From assembly GCF_013359815.1 (NCBI RefSeq), contig NZ_JABMCF010000040.1:310001-374000 (forward strand): a stretch of 64,000 nt of DNA, given 5' to 3'. The DNA is from Curtobacterium flaccumfaciens. Its GTDB lineage: Bacteria; Actinomycetota; Actinomycetes; Actinomycetales; Microbacteriaceae. How positions within the stretch are numbered: the first letter of the stretch is position 1; every line of letters starts with the position of its first letter. Below, piece by piece: positions 1-8,283 of this stretch. The notes under the pieces are model-generated. The model ran no database searches. It saw only the letters and a list, made by a program, of their open reading frames with translations, and was not told where the DNA came from. Position numbers and translations under genes: made by a program.

Positions 1-966
1 GCGGCGAAGACCGCGGGCGGCACGGCTCCGGACGCGGGGACCTTCATCCTCGACCTCATCCCGTCGAGCGTCGTGAACGCGTTCGCGACGAACGACATCC
101 TGCAGGTGCTCGTCTTCGCGGTGTTCGTCGGCGCGGCGATCGCCGCGATCGGCAGTGACCGTGCGCGGCCGCTCGTGCGGGGCCTCGACCTGTGCCTCGA
201 GGTCGTCTACCGCATTCTGGGCTGGGTGATGTGCCTGTCGCCGCTCGGTGCGTTCGGGGCGATGGCGTACGTGGTCGGGCAGTACGGCATCGACACCCTG
301 GGGTCGTACGGGTTGCTGATCGCCGCCTGCTACGGCGCGGCGGCGGTGTTCATCGTGGCGCTGCTCGTCGGTGGGCGGCTGCTGTCCGGGGTGCCGATCT
401 GGCGGTTCGTCTGGCACACCCGCGCGGAGTTCGGTCTGGCCCTGGGCACCGCGTCGACCGAGGCCGTGCTGCCGCGGATGATCACGCGGCTCACCGAGGT
501 CGGCGTCTCACGGAGCGTCGCCGGGCTCGTCGTGCCGACGGGGTACTCGTTCAACCTCGACGGGGCGGCGATCTACCTGTCGATCTCGCTGCTGTTCCTG
601 ACCCAGGCGTTCGGGGTGCCGCTGACGCTCGAGCAGCAGGTCGCCGCACTGGGGGTGCTGCTGCTGACGTCGAAGGGCATGGCCGGGGTGCCGGGCTCGT
701 CGTTCCTGGCGCTGTCCGCGACGGCGACGAGCCTCGGGCTGTTCCCGGTCGCTGGCGTCGCGCTGCTGCTCGGTGCCGACCGGATCATGGATGCGATGCG
801 GGTGAGCGTCAACCTGCTCGGCAACTGCGTCGCGACGCTCGTGGTGGCGCGGTGGCAGGGCGAGCTCGACCGTGAGCGGGTGGAGGCGGTGCTCCGGCCT
901 GGTCGAGGGGTGCGGCCGTCGTCGGAGCCATCGCCCGCAGCGGCGGTGTCGGCGCCGGTTCGCTGA
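1..966 (+). CDS. dicarboxylate/amino acid:cation symporter (DAACS family), 5'-truncated by window edge
   Basis: The reading frame is open from base 1, so the start lies upstream; 321 residues are visible against about 420-450 for the family, and only the N-terminal quarter is missing. The protein would be a polytopic inner-membrane carrier taking up C4-dicarboxylates or acidic amino acids with Na+ or H+. Family signatures are present: the serine-rich re-entrant loop appears as GTASTEAVLP, followed by the cation/substrate helix motif SFNLDGAAIY and the second hairpin GVPGSSFLALSAT. The last 35 residues are Ala/Pro/Arg-rich and cytoplasmic. Family assignment is secure; substrate (glutamate, aspartate, succinate or serine) cannot be read from the visible part. 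Confidence 0.9.
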   Translation, partial: AAKTAGGTAPDAGTFILDLIPSSVVNAFATNDILQVLVFAVFVGAAIAAIGSDRARPLVRGLDLCLEVVYRILGWVMCLSPLGAFGAMAYVVGQYGIDTLGSYGLLIAACYGAAAVFIVALLVGGRLLSGVPIWRFVWHTRAEFGLALGTASTEAVLPRMITRLTEVGVSRSVAGLVVPTGYSFNLDGAAIYLSISLLFLTQAFGVPLTLEQQVAALGVLLLTSKGMAGVPGSSFLALSATATSLGLFPVAGVALLLGADRIMDAMRVSVNLLGNCVATLVVARWQGELDRERVEAVLRPGRGVRPSSEPSPAAAVSAPVR

Positions 967-992
967 GGGGTCGGGGCGCGCTCGCGGCGCGG

Positions 993-1514
993 TCAGCGTT
1001 CGAGGACGGCGCGCTGCTGGTCGTACTGCTGGCGGGTCCGGTGTCCGCCCATCTTGCGGACGACGGCGCCCGAGGGGTCACGCGTGATCCGCCACCAGAT
1101 CGCGGTGCAGAGCGCGTCGACCGGCAGGGCCGTGCCGAGTCCGACCAGGAGCTGCCTGCCGAGGTCCGTCCGCCACGGCAGACCCGAGACCTCGAGCGCG
1201 GTCACGACGAGCAGACAAACCACGATGGTGATCGGGCTGAGCCAGAGCTTCCGCACGGTGCGTTGACGTGCCACGTCGATCTCCGCCAGCTGCGCCAACG
1301 GCAGCGTCGAACCGACGTGCTCGCGCGGCTCGCCACCGACGATGACGGCGGCAGGGCCGGGGATGGTCGCTGTGTCGTCCGCATCCGTGGCGGGTCGCCA
1401 CACCACGTCGTCCAGGTGCTCCACGTCGTCGTCGATGCGGAACCAGCCGCCTTCGAAGCCGTCGGCAGCGGCGTCGAGATCGGCTCGAGGCGTGGTCGTG
1501 GTCACGTCGGTCAT
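993..1514 (-). CDS. hypothetical protein with two predicted membrane segments
   Basis: This 173-residue protein is not one I recognise. The start chosen is the ATG at 1514, giving MTDVTTTTPR; a much longer frame upstream would run antisense through the next gene. The N-terminal half (about 1-85) is acidic and soluble, with the stretch VVWRPATDADD. Two hydrophobic segments follow, around LSPITIVVCLLVVTALEVSG and LLVGLGTALPVDALCTAIWW, and the tail is basic (KMGGHRTRQQYDQQ). Topology suggests a small membrane-anchored protein with both ends in the cytoplasm. It converges with the symporter upstream and is divergent from the gene at 1635. Confidence 0.6.
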   Translation of the reverse strand: MTDVTTTTPRADLDAAADGFEGGWFRIDDDVEHLDDVVWRPATDADDTATIPGPAAVIVGGEPREHVGSTLPLAQLAEIDVARQRTVRKLWLSPITIVVCLLVVTALEVSGLPWRTDLGRQLLVGLGTALPVDALCTAIWWRITRDPSGAVVRKMGGHRTRQQYDQQRAVLER

Positions 1515-1634
1515 CTTGGCAGCAACAGGCGCCGCTGGGGCACCACCGCTTCGGGGGTGGGCGGAGGCGTCGCTCGGGCCCGGGGCGCGTTCTGCTGACA
1601 GGATGGTCACGACACCACGGGGGCGGGGGCCGGT

Positions 1635-2477
1635 ATGGGCACGGAACAGCAGGACTGGCGAGACCAGGGGACGGGCCCGACGACGGGGCGGAGCAACGCG
1701 ATCGCCATCGCGCTCGTGCTGCCGGTGCTGCTCGTCGTGAGCTGGGCGGTCCAGATCGGGGCGTACCTGGCGCGCGACTTCGGGTCGATGGACGACCGGC
1801 TCGGTGCCGGGGGCGTGTTGGCACGGCTGGTGATCGGCGCCGTGCTCGCCGTGGGGATCCCAGTGGTCGTGCTCGTCGTGCAGGTCCGGGCTCGCCGGCG
1901 TGAACCGCGCCACTCACTGGTCGCCGTCGTTGCGGCGATCGTCGTGCTGGTCATCGCCGTGCCGTGGAACGGCCTGGTCCTGACGTCGCAGGTGCGGAGC
2001 GTGGCCGCCGACGCTCGGCGGTGGGCGCAGCCGGCGACCGCCGCCGAGCGGCACTTCGCCGACGGTGACGCCCGGGCCACGCTCGAGCGGATCGGGGACC
2101 GCACGGTGCGGATCCTCGGTGGCGACCGGAAGTCCGCCTACCGCGATGGCGAGCGAGCCGGTGGTGCGTACAGCGAGGAGTGCCAGCTGTCGAACGCGCA
2201 CCAGGGGGTCCGGTGGCGGTACTGGTACCACCCGGGGGAGTACACCGACGAGCACGGCAAGGAACTCCTGCCCGAGGACCACACGCTGATCGAGGGCGCC
2301 AACCGCGACGTGGACCGCGTCCGCGCGTACTGGGAGTCCGAGGGCATCGACGCACGGTCCGAGGCGGACATGGTCCCCGACCAGATCTCGCCGACCGCAG
2401 ACTGGCTCGAGAGCACCTCGTCGTACACGCGGCCCGGTCCGGACGTCGACCTGAGCACGATCTGCCTGGTGCGCTGA
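1635..2477 (+). CDS. hypothetical membrane protein with extracytoplasmic C-terminal domain
   Basis: A 280-residue protein I do not recognise. Three hydrophobic stretches lie in the first 125 residues (around AIALVLPVLLVVSWAVQIGA, LVIGAVLAVGIPVVVLVV and LVAVVAAIVVLVIAVPW), followed by about 150 residues of polar sequence rich in Asp, Glu, Tyr and Arg and containing two cysteines (SEECQLSN and STICLVR) that could pair outside the cell. This layout fits a membrane-anchored protein displaying a C-terminal domain at the surface. The gene is divergent from 993-1514 with a 120-bp gap that must hold both promoters. Confidence 0.6.
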   Translation: MGTEQQDWRDQGTGPTTGRSNAIAIALVLPVLLVVSWAVQIGAYLARDFGSMDDRLGAGGVLARLVIGAVLAVGIPVVVLVVQVRARRREPRHSLVAVVAAIVVLVIAVPWNGLVLTSQVRSVAADARRWAQPATAAERHFADGDARATLERIGDRTVRILGGDRKSAYRDGERAGGAYSEECQLSNAHQGVRWRYWYHPGEYTDEHGKELLPEDHTLIEGANRDVDRVRAYWESEGIDARSEADMVPDQISPTADWLESTSSYTRPGPDVDLSTICLVR

Positions 2478-2508
2478 CCGGAGTGACTTCGGGTCACCTG
2501 GTCGCCGC

Positions 2509-3729
2509 TCAGCGATGGTCAGCACGGTTCGTGGGCAGGCCGACCAGGCGCTCGACGGCGGCGAGGACGACGGCCGGGGGATCGCCGGCGGCGATCTCAG
2601 TCCGGATCCGTCTGGCGGCGACGTGGAACGTCGGCTCAGTCAGGAGTCGCGACGCGGCGGTGCGGATGTCCTCCGCGGTCGCCGTCGCGGCGTCGAGGAC
2701 GAGTCCGGCGCCCAGAGTCTCGACGCAACTGCCGTTCGGCAGCTGGTCCGCACCGAGCGGCAGGACCAGCAGGGGCACCCCGTGCGCGAGCGCCCCGGTC
2801 ACCGATCCGGACCCGCCGTGGTTCACCACGAGGTCCACGAGCCCGAGCACCGAGTCCTGCGGGACGTACTGTTCGATCCGGATCGCTCCCGGGCCCGCCG
2901 GCACCGGGAAGGTCGTCGGGTCGACCCAGGGTCCGGTGGTCACGAGGATCCGCGCCGGCAGGGCCGCGAGCGCGTCGATGAGCCGGGCGAACAGGTCGCC
3001 TGACTTCGTGTTGAACTCGGTGCCGAGCGTGACGTAGACGCGGGGTCCGTCGCCGGCGGCCGACCACGCCGCGGCGTCCGACGGTGGTGGTGACCAGGCG
3101 TCCGGTCGCATCCGGATGACCGGGCCGTGCAGCTCGTGCCCGGATCGCATCGACGCCGGGAACGGGATGACGGTGAGCGCGCCGCCGAGCATGTGTTGCT
3201 GCGGGTCGGGCTCGAGTCCTGCGCGTCGGCGGAGCGCCTCGAGCGGCTCTCGCACCGCGTCGCGCCAGGTCCCGCCGGCCGAGGCGAAGGCCAGGACCAC
3301 CACGCACGGCACCCCGGCTCGTTCGGCGGCAGTCATCGCGCCGAAGTCGAACTCCCCGCAGACCACGAGGTCGGCCGTCCACCGTGTGACCAGCCGTCCG
3401 ACGTCGATGACGGCCCCGGCGGCCGCGTCCCCCAGGAACACCTGGGGGACGCGGGTGAGCACCGTGCTCGGGTCGATCGGGGTCAGGGTGCCGGTGCCCG
3501 GCCTGCTCGCCGGCAGCTCCACGTCCCGCGGCTGCCGGTGCGAGATACCGGTCTGTTCGAGGACGGCCTCGCGTGCGCCGCTCAGTGCGGTTCGGTGTCC
3601 GGCAGCGCCGGCCGCGCGGGCGAGCGGCAGCATCGGCGCGAGGTGTCCCCGCCCGCGTGGGAACGAGAACACGATGCGCAGGGGTTCCGGGGCCCCGTAG
3701 CCGGGGCGGCCGTTCGCAGCAGACACCAC
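2509..3729 (-). CDS. MGT-like / GT1-fold glycosyltransferase
   Basis: The 406-residue product has the two-domain GT-B layout of macrolide-type and UDP-glycosyltransferases. The N-terminal domain opens with RIVFSFPRGRGHLAPMLPLA, the acceptor-side motif of this family. The C-terminal nucleotide-sugar domain carries NHGGSGSVTGALAHGVP followed by LPLGADQ, matching the HGG...DQ signature that holds the sugar nucleotide. It would transfer a sugar to a small hydrophobic acceptor or xenobiotic in the cytoplasm; donor and acceptor are unknown. I chose the GTG at 3729 because GGAG lies five bases upstream; an in-frame ATG at 3804 adds 25 residues that do not look family-like. It converges on the gene at 1635-2477, and a small hairpin (GTGACttcggGTCAC) lies between the stops. 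Confidence 0.8.
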   Translation of the reverse strand: MVSAANGRPGYGAPEPLRIVFSFPRGRGHLAPMLPLARAAGAAGHRTALSGAREAVLEQTGISHRQPRDVELPASRPGTGTLTPIDPSTVLTRVPQVFLGDAAAGAVIDVGRLVTRWTADLVVCGEFDFGAMTAAERAGVPCVVVLAFASAGGTWRDAVREPLEALRRRAGLEPDPQQHMLGGALTVIPFPASMRSGHELHGPVIRMRPDAWSPPPSDAAAWSAAGDGPRVYVTLGTEFNTKSGDLFARLIDALAALPARILVTTGPWVDPTTFPVPAGPGAIRIEQYVPQDSVLGLVDLVVNHGGSGSVTGALAHGVPLLVLPLGADQLPNGSCVETLGAGLVLDAATATAEDIRTAASRLLTEPTFHVAARRIRTEIAAGDPPAVVLAAVERLVGLPTNRADHR

Positions 3730-3848
3730 AGGGCTCCGATCGTCGCACGGGCCGCCTGCCCGCTTCGTCAGACAACCGTATGGCGAACGACGGTCGTGCT
3801 CCATGAACCCTTGGTCAGCCTCGCGGGGCGCTCACGCGCCGACCGTGC

Positions 3849-5186
3849 TCACTTGCCGGCGGCCTCGTTGTACGACTCGATCTGCTTGCCGGCCTGCTGC
3901 TCCGCATCGGTCATGGTCGACTCGACGTCGGCGCCCTCGACGATCCGGTTGAAGGCGCCGATGACGGTGGCGCGCACCGTCGGGAACGCTCCGGTGATGC
4001 AGCCGGCCGCGGCGACGCTCGTGGGGTCGTCGGCGAGCTGCTGGTACATCGTGGCGATGTTCGGGTCGGACAGGGAGCGCTTGCCCACGGTGGTGTCCTG
4101 GGCGTCGGTGTTCATCGCGACGTAGCCGGTCGCCTTCGCCCACTCGGCCTGCACGTCCGGCGTCTGGAGCCACTTGGCGAACGTGTACGAGGCCTGCTGC
4201 TCGGCGGACGAGTGGCCCTTGCCGGAGATCCACAGCGCGTTGCCGCCGATGACCTGCCCGGCGTCGTCGGAGGCCGACGTGGTGGGGAACCGGGCGACGA
4301 CCGACTTCGAGCCGTCCGGATCGACCGTCGTGTAGGCGCCGGACGAGGTCAGCAGCATCCCGACCTTGTTGCTCGAGAACGCCGAGTTCTGCACGGTCGA
4401 GTCGGTGCCGGGGTTCAGGGCGGCGCCGTCCTGGTAGAGCTTCTGCAGCGTGGTCATGAACTGCACCTGGGTGTCCGAGGTGAGTGAAACGCCGGTGACC
4501 GGCTTGCCCTTCCGGCCGTTGTCCGGCGTGCAGAAGGGCTCGCCGCCCGAGGCGCTGAGCTCCTCGAGCATCCACGAGTCGCCCATGTTCATGCTCATGC
4601 CGTAGCCACCGGTCGCGGCGTGGATCTTCTCGGCCCAGGTCGCGACCTGCGCCAGCGTCTTCGGCGGCTTCGTGGCGTCGAGGCCGGCCTTCGCGACGAG
4701 TGCCTTGTTCAGGTAGAGCACGGGCATCGAGACCGAGAACGGCATCGCCGCGAGTGACTTGCCGTCGCTGTAGTACGTGGCGGCGGCCGGGGCGATCGTG
4801 TCGGTGCCCGACGTCGATCCGCTGATCTTCGCGGGGGACACCGTCTGGCCGGAGTCGATCATGAAGCCGGTCGACACGTCGTTCATCATGAGCAGGTCCG
4901 GCGTCGAGCCGGACTGCACCGCCGCCGTGTACTTCGTCTGGACGGCCGCGTAGTCGCCCTGGAACGACGACTTCACGGTGATGTGCTGGTCGTTCTCCTT
5001 GTTGAAGCGGGCGACGAGCGCGTCGAGCTCGGTCGCGGGCGGCCCGGACATGGCGTGCCAGAAGTCGACGGTGACGGGGCCGGAGCTGTCCGACGCGGAG
5101 CTCGACGTGGAGCACCCGGTCAGGGCGAGGACCGCGACGGCCCCGGTGGCGAGTGCTGTGAGGGCGGTGGAACGACGTGCGGGCAT
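3849..5186 (-). CDS. UgpB-like extracellular solute-binding lipoprotein (family 1)
   Basis: A 445-residue lipoprotein: the signal peptide ends in the lipobox LALTGCS. After the cysteine the mature protein starts with VTVDFWHAMSGPPATELDA, very close to the beginning of E. coli UgpB (FWHSMEG...), and continues GDYAAVQTKYTAAVQSGSTP as in that protein. UgpB binds sn-glycerol-3-phosphate and glycerophosphodiesters, so a phosphorylated polyol is a reasonable ligand; this rests on recalled similarity, not on ligand-residue analysis. It is the last gene of a permease-permease-binding protein operon, 56 bp after the second permease, and no ATPase is encoded, as is common in actinobacteria that share one MsiK-type ATPase. 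The start is the ATG at 5186. Confidence 0.85.
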   Translation of the reverse strand: MPARRSTALTALATGAVAVLALTGCSTSSSASDSSGPVTVDFWHAMSGPPATELDALVARFNKENDQHITVKSSFQGDYAAVQTKYTAAVQSGSTPDLLMMNDVSTGFMIDSGQTVSPAKISGSTSGTDTIAPAAATYYSDGKSLAAMPFSVSMPVLYLNKALVAKAGLDATKPPKTLAQVATWAEKIHAATGGYGMSMNMGDSWMLEELSASGGEPFCTPDNGRKGKPVTGVSLTSDTQVQFMTTLQKLYQDGAALNPGTDSTVQNSAFSSNKVGMLLTSSGAYTTVDPDGSKSVVARFPTTSASDDAGQVIGGNALWISGKGHSSAEQQASYTFAKWLQTPDVQAEWAKATGYVAMNTDAQDTTVGKRSLSDPNIATMYQQLADDPTSVAAAGCITGAFPTVRATVIGAFNRIVEGADVESTMTDAEQQAGKQIESYNEAAGK

Positions 5187-5242
5187 GGTGCGTCCTTCGG
5201 GTGTGGGGCGGGCGGGGGTCGGGGAGGGGATCGAACGTGTCG

Positions 5243-6073
5243 TCACTTGAGCGCCCCGGCGGTGAGACCACCGGCGAGGAACCGCTGGGCGACGAGGACG
5301 AGGACCAGGACGGGGAGGGTCACCATGGCGGCACCGGCGAGGACCACGCCGATGTCGGCGGCCTCGGCGTCGGACAGCTGGGCGATGCCGACCTGCACGG
5401 TGCGGTGCTCCGGCGAGTTGGTGACGAGGAGCGGCCAGAAGAACCCGTTCCAGGCGGCCGTCGCGCTCACCAGGGTGACCGAGACGAGCGTCGGGCGGGT
5501 GAGCGGCAGGAGCATGGACCGGATGAACCGGAAGTGTCCGGCGCCGTCGAGCACCGCGGCTTCGCGCAGCTCGTCCGGGAAGCTCAGGAACGCCTGGCGG
5601 AACAGGAAGATCGTCAGTGCCGAGGCCACGAACGGCAGGAAGACGACCAGGAGCGTGTCGATGAGGTGCCACGACGAGACGGTCAGGTAGTTCGCGATCA
5701 GGGTCGTCTCGCCGGGGATCATCATGCTGGCGAGCAGGACGAGGAACAGGGCACGGGCGCCCCGGAGCCGACAGAACACCAGGGCGTAGGCGGTGATGAT
5801 GCCGATGACGACCTGCAGCACCGTCTGGGCGAGGGTGACGACGACGCTGTTCAGGAACTGCTGCCCGAGCGGGACGACCTGCGTGGCGCGGACGATGTTG
5901 TCGAGCGTCAGGTGGATCGGCACGAGACCGGCGAGGCCCTGGTCCAGGTACCGGGTCGGGGTGAGCGCGCCCTCGAACACGTAGTAGAGCGGGAAGCAGA
6001 CGACGACGACCGCGATGACGAGCCAGGCGTAGACGAAGACGCTCCGGAGCCGGCGTGCGGTGACGGGGCGCAT
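5243..6073 (-). CDS. carbohydrate ABC transporter permease (MalG/UgpE type)
   Basis: A 276-residue inner-membrane permease with six predicted helices; the first is VFVYAWLVIAVVVVCFPLYY. The cytoplasmic EAA loop that docks on the ATPase is seen as ELREAAVLDGAGHFRFI, the carbohydrate-permease form of EAA---G. With the preceding permease it forms the channel of a binding-protein-dependent importer. Its ATG overlaps the stop codon of the upstream permease by one base (TGATG), so the two are translationally coupled. The length matches MalG-type subunits. Confidence 0.92.
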   Translation of the reverse strand: MRPVTARRLRSVFVYAWLVIAVVVVCFPLYYVFEGALTPTRYLDQGLAGLVPIHLTLDNIVRATQVVPLGQQFLNSVVVTLAQTVLQVVIGIITAYALVFCRLRGARALFLVLLASMMIPGETTLIANYLTVSSWHLIDTLLVVFLPFVASALTIFLFRQAFLSFPDELREAAVLDGAGHFRFIRSMLLPLTRPTLVSVTLVSATAAWNGFFWPLLVTNSPEHRTVQVGIAQLSDAEAADIGVVLAGAAMVTLPVLVLVLVAQRFLAGGLTAGALK

Positions 6074-7059
6074 CAGTAGTTCACCCGCTTCTCGAGCACG
6101 CCGAACTGCACGAGCGACAGCCCGAGGACCAGCAGGAACAGGACGACCCCGAGCGCGGCGGCGAGGCCGAAGTTCGCGCTGCCGGACCCGAAGGCCTGCT
6201 GGTAGATCGCGTAGACGAGGGTCTTCGAGGAGTCGGCCGGACCACCGCCCGTGAGGATCTGGATCTGCCCGAAGGTCGTGAGTGCCTCGACGGTTCCGGT
6301 CACGACGACGAAGAAGAGCGTCGGCGTGACGAGCGGCAGGGAGATCGACCAGAGCGTCCGCACGGGCCCGGCGCCGTCCAGGTGCGCCGCCTCGATGACG
6401 TCCTGGTCGATGGCGCCGAACGCTCCGAGCAGGAGCAGCACGGTGAACCCGAGCGACCCCCAGATCGTCACGACGATGACGCTCGCCAGGGCCCACTGGG
6501 TGCTCGTGAGGAACGGCACGGGCGCGCCGCCGAACTGGGTGATCACCGTGTTCAGCAGCCCGTTGCCGGGTGCGAGCATCGCCGCGAACGCGACGGACCC
6601 CGCTGACACGGACACGACCATGGGTGCCGTCAGGAGTGCGCGGAAGACCGGCAGGCCGCGGAGCTTCACGGTCAGGGGGATCACGACGAGCAGACCGAAC
6701 ACGATGCGGCCGACGACCACGCCGACGCAGAAGACCGCGGTGGTCAGCATCGTCCGCCCGAACGCGGGGTCGGTGAACGTGCGGACGTAGTTCTGCAGCC
6801 CCACCGAGCCCGCCGGCTGACCGAAGATGTCGGTGCCCTGGGTGCTGAGGACGAGGACGCGGCCGAGCGGGTAGAAGACGAAGACCGCGAACGCGAGCAG
6901 CGCCGGTGCGAGGAGCACCAGACCGAGCCGTCGGTCCGAGCGCAACGAGGACCGCGTCGTCCGGGTCGCCCGGGGTGGACGCCGCGCTTGCGGCGACCGC
7001 GGCGACCCTGCGGTACGCGGGGGACCGGCGACCAGGCCGGACCTGACGGGGACCGTCAT
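6073..7059 (-). CDS. carbohydrate ABC transporter permease (MalF/UgpA type)
   Basis: The first gene of the importer operon, 328 residues. A basic, proline- and arginine-rich N-terminus of about 45 residues precedes the first helix (LVLLAPALLAFAVFVFYPLG). The EAA loop is DVIEAAHLDGAGPVRTLW. The start is the ATG at 7059, preceded by GGAGGAG at suitable spacing; an upstream in-frame start at 7110 would place the operator inside the coding region. The palindromic operator at 7079-7092 sits only 20 bases upstream of this ATG, so repression probably blocks transcription of the whole permease-permease-binding protein operon. Confidence 0.92.
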   Translation of the reverse strand: MTVPVRSGLVAGPPRTAGSPRSPQARRPPRATRTTRSSLRSDRRLGLVLLAPALLAFAVFVFYPLGRVLVLSTQGTDIFGQPAGSVGLQNYVRTFTDPAFGRTMLTTAVFCVGVVVGRIVFGLLVVIPLTVKLRGLPVFRALLTAPMVVSVSAGSVAFAAMLAPGNGLLNTVITQFGGAPVPFLTSTQWALASVIVVTIWGSLGFTVLLLLGAFGAIDQDVIEAAHLDGAGPVRTLWSISLPLVTPTLFFVVVTGTVEALTTFGQIQILTGGGPADSSKTLVYAIYQQAFGSGSANFGLAAALGVVLFLLVLGLSLVQFGVLEKRVNY

Positions 7060-7078
7060 GGGGCGGACTCCTCCGAGT

Positions 7079-7092
7079 AGGGAACGTTCCCT
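7079..7092. promoter_or_regulatory. LacI-type operator of the UgpB-like importer operon
   Basis: The 14-base sequence AGGGAACGTTCCCT is a perfect palindrome with the central CG typical of LacI/GalR operators. It lies between the permease start at 7059 and the divergent phosphatase start at 7301. The same core, GGGAACGTTCCC, occurs twice upstream of the 2H phosphoesterase-LacI operon at 9981-10011, implying common control. The remainder of the 241-bp gap holds four GTTCAC/GTTCAA hexamers but no other strong symmetry. Confidence 0.8.
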
Positions 7093-7300
7093 AACCGGGA
7101 ACGACTCCACTGTGCGGCGGGGGTCGGAGACCGGTCAAGGCACGTCGACCACCCGCCGTCACCCGTTCACGCCGCGTTCAACCCCTCCGACGATCGGGTG
7201 CCGACGTTCACCGCCGCACGCCGCGCGTTCACCTCGGGTTCGGCCCGTCGACCGGCGTGGTTCGCCGTCCAGGGGCCTCGACGTCGTAGAACCGGGGACC

Positions 7301-8200
7301 ATGCGAACCGTTCCTGCTCCCCAGACACTCCGGGCGATCGCCGAGGAGGCCGCGCGCACCGTCGCGCCCGACCTGCTCGCCGTGTTCCGCGCCCCGATGA
7401 CGATCAGCACGAAGCGCGATGCGCACGACGTGGTGACCCTGCACGACCGCGCGGCGGAGGAGGCGATCACGGCGGTGCTCACCGCGGCCGTGCCGGGCTC
7501 GGTCGTGCTGGGCGAAGAAGGCGGCACCACCGGCGGTACCGGCAGTACCGGCGCCGCCGGGGGCATCGACACCGCAGGCGACACCGGCACCACCGGCAGC
7601 ACCGCGGACCCCGTGGTCCGGTGGATCGTGGACCCGATCGACGGCACCGCGAACTTCGCCCGCGGACTCGCGTACTGGTGCATCTCGATCGCGGCCGAAG
7701 TCGACGGCGAGGTCGTCGCCGGCGTGGTCTTCGACCCGGTCGCCGACCACGTGTTCGCGGCGGACGACGACGGCGCCTGGCTCGACGGTGCGCCGATGCA
7801 CTCGTCGTCCGGGCCCGACGACGCAGCGACGGTCCTGACGAGCTTCCCGGTGCAGCAGGACCTCGACCTGCTCGGCGAAGCAGCGGCGTTCGACCTGCTG
7901 CGGGACCTGACGCTCCGGTACCGCCACCACCACAGCCTCGGCAGCGGCGCCCTCAACCTGGTGCACGTCGCCGCCGGGTGGTCGGACGTGACGATGGGCT
8001 TCGCCACGCACCCGTGGGACGTCGCCGCCGGAGCGCTGGTGCTCGAGCGCGCCGGCGGGTGGTTCCGGGGCTTCCGTGGGGGCGAAGCCGTCGACCGCGC
8101 CCACCTGGCCGACGACTACGTCGCCGCCGGCGCCGGGGGATCGCACGCCGAGCTGGTGCGCCGGGTGCAGGAGCTGTCGGCCACGACCGCCACCGACTGA
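7301..8200 (+). CDS. inositol monophosphatase family protein (sugar/polyol or histidinol phosphatase)
   Basis: A 299-residue Mg2+-dependent phosphomonoesterase of the IMPase/FBPase superfamily. The metal-binding residues are visible: GEEGG around residue 71, DPIDGTANF at 111-119 and WDVAAGALVLERAGG near 230. Between the first two motifs lies an unusual Gly/Thr/Ser-rich insertion of about 30 residues (74-103) built of GTGSTG-like units; family members normally go directly from one motif to the next in far fewer residues. The family hydrolyses inositol-1-phosphate, histidinol phosphate or related sugar phosphates, and sequence alone does not separate these. The gene is divergent from the UgpB-like importer operon. 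I use the ATG at 7301. Confidence 0.85.
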   Translation: MRTVPAPQTLRAIAEEAARTVAPDLLAVFRAPMTISTKRDAHDVVTLHDRAAEEAITAVLTAAVPGSVVLGEEGGTTGGTGSTGAAGGIDTAGDTGTTGSTADPVVRWIVDPIDGTANFARGLAYWCISIAAEVDGEVVAGVVFDPVADHVFAADDDGAWLDGAPMHSSSGPDDAATVLTSFPVQQDLDLLGEAAAFDLLRDLTLRYRHHHSLGSGALNLVHVAAGWSDVTMGFATHPWDVAAGALVLERAGGWFRGFRGGEAVDRAHLADDYVAAGAGGSHAELVRRVQELSATTATD

Positions 8201-8254
8201 GCCGCCGACCGGGCCGCCAGCCGGCCCGCCGACTGAGCCGCAGACCGGGCCGCC
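8195..8254 (+). repeat. 36-bp-period direct repeat at the end of the IMPase gene
   Basis: Two 24-base copies at 8195-8218 and 8231-8254 differ at one position. The first copy contains the phosphatase stop codon. The sequence is made of GCCGACCGGGCCGCC units, so slippage is the likely origin. Confidence 0.6.
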
Positions 8255-8283
8255 GACCGGTTCGACGCGGGCGTCGCGAGCGG

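Noticed and set aside
3730-3804. Upstream ATG start for the GT1-like glycosyltransferase
   Set aside because: The extra 25 residues are unlike family N-termini, whereas GTG 3729 has a GGAG ribosome site at good spacing.
7160-7235. GTTCAC hexamers between the importer and IMPase genes as operators
   Set aside because: The hexamers are irregularly spaced and not symmetric; a chance cluster in GC-rich DNA cannot be excluded.
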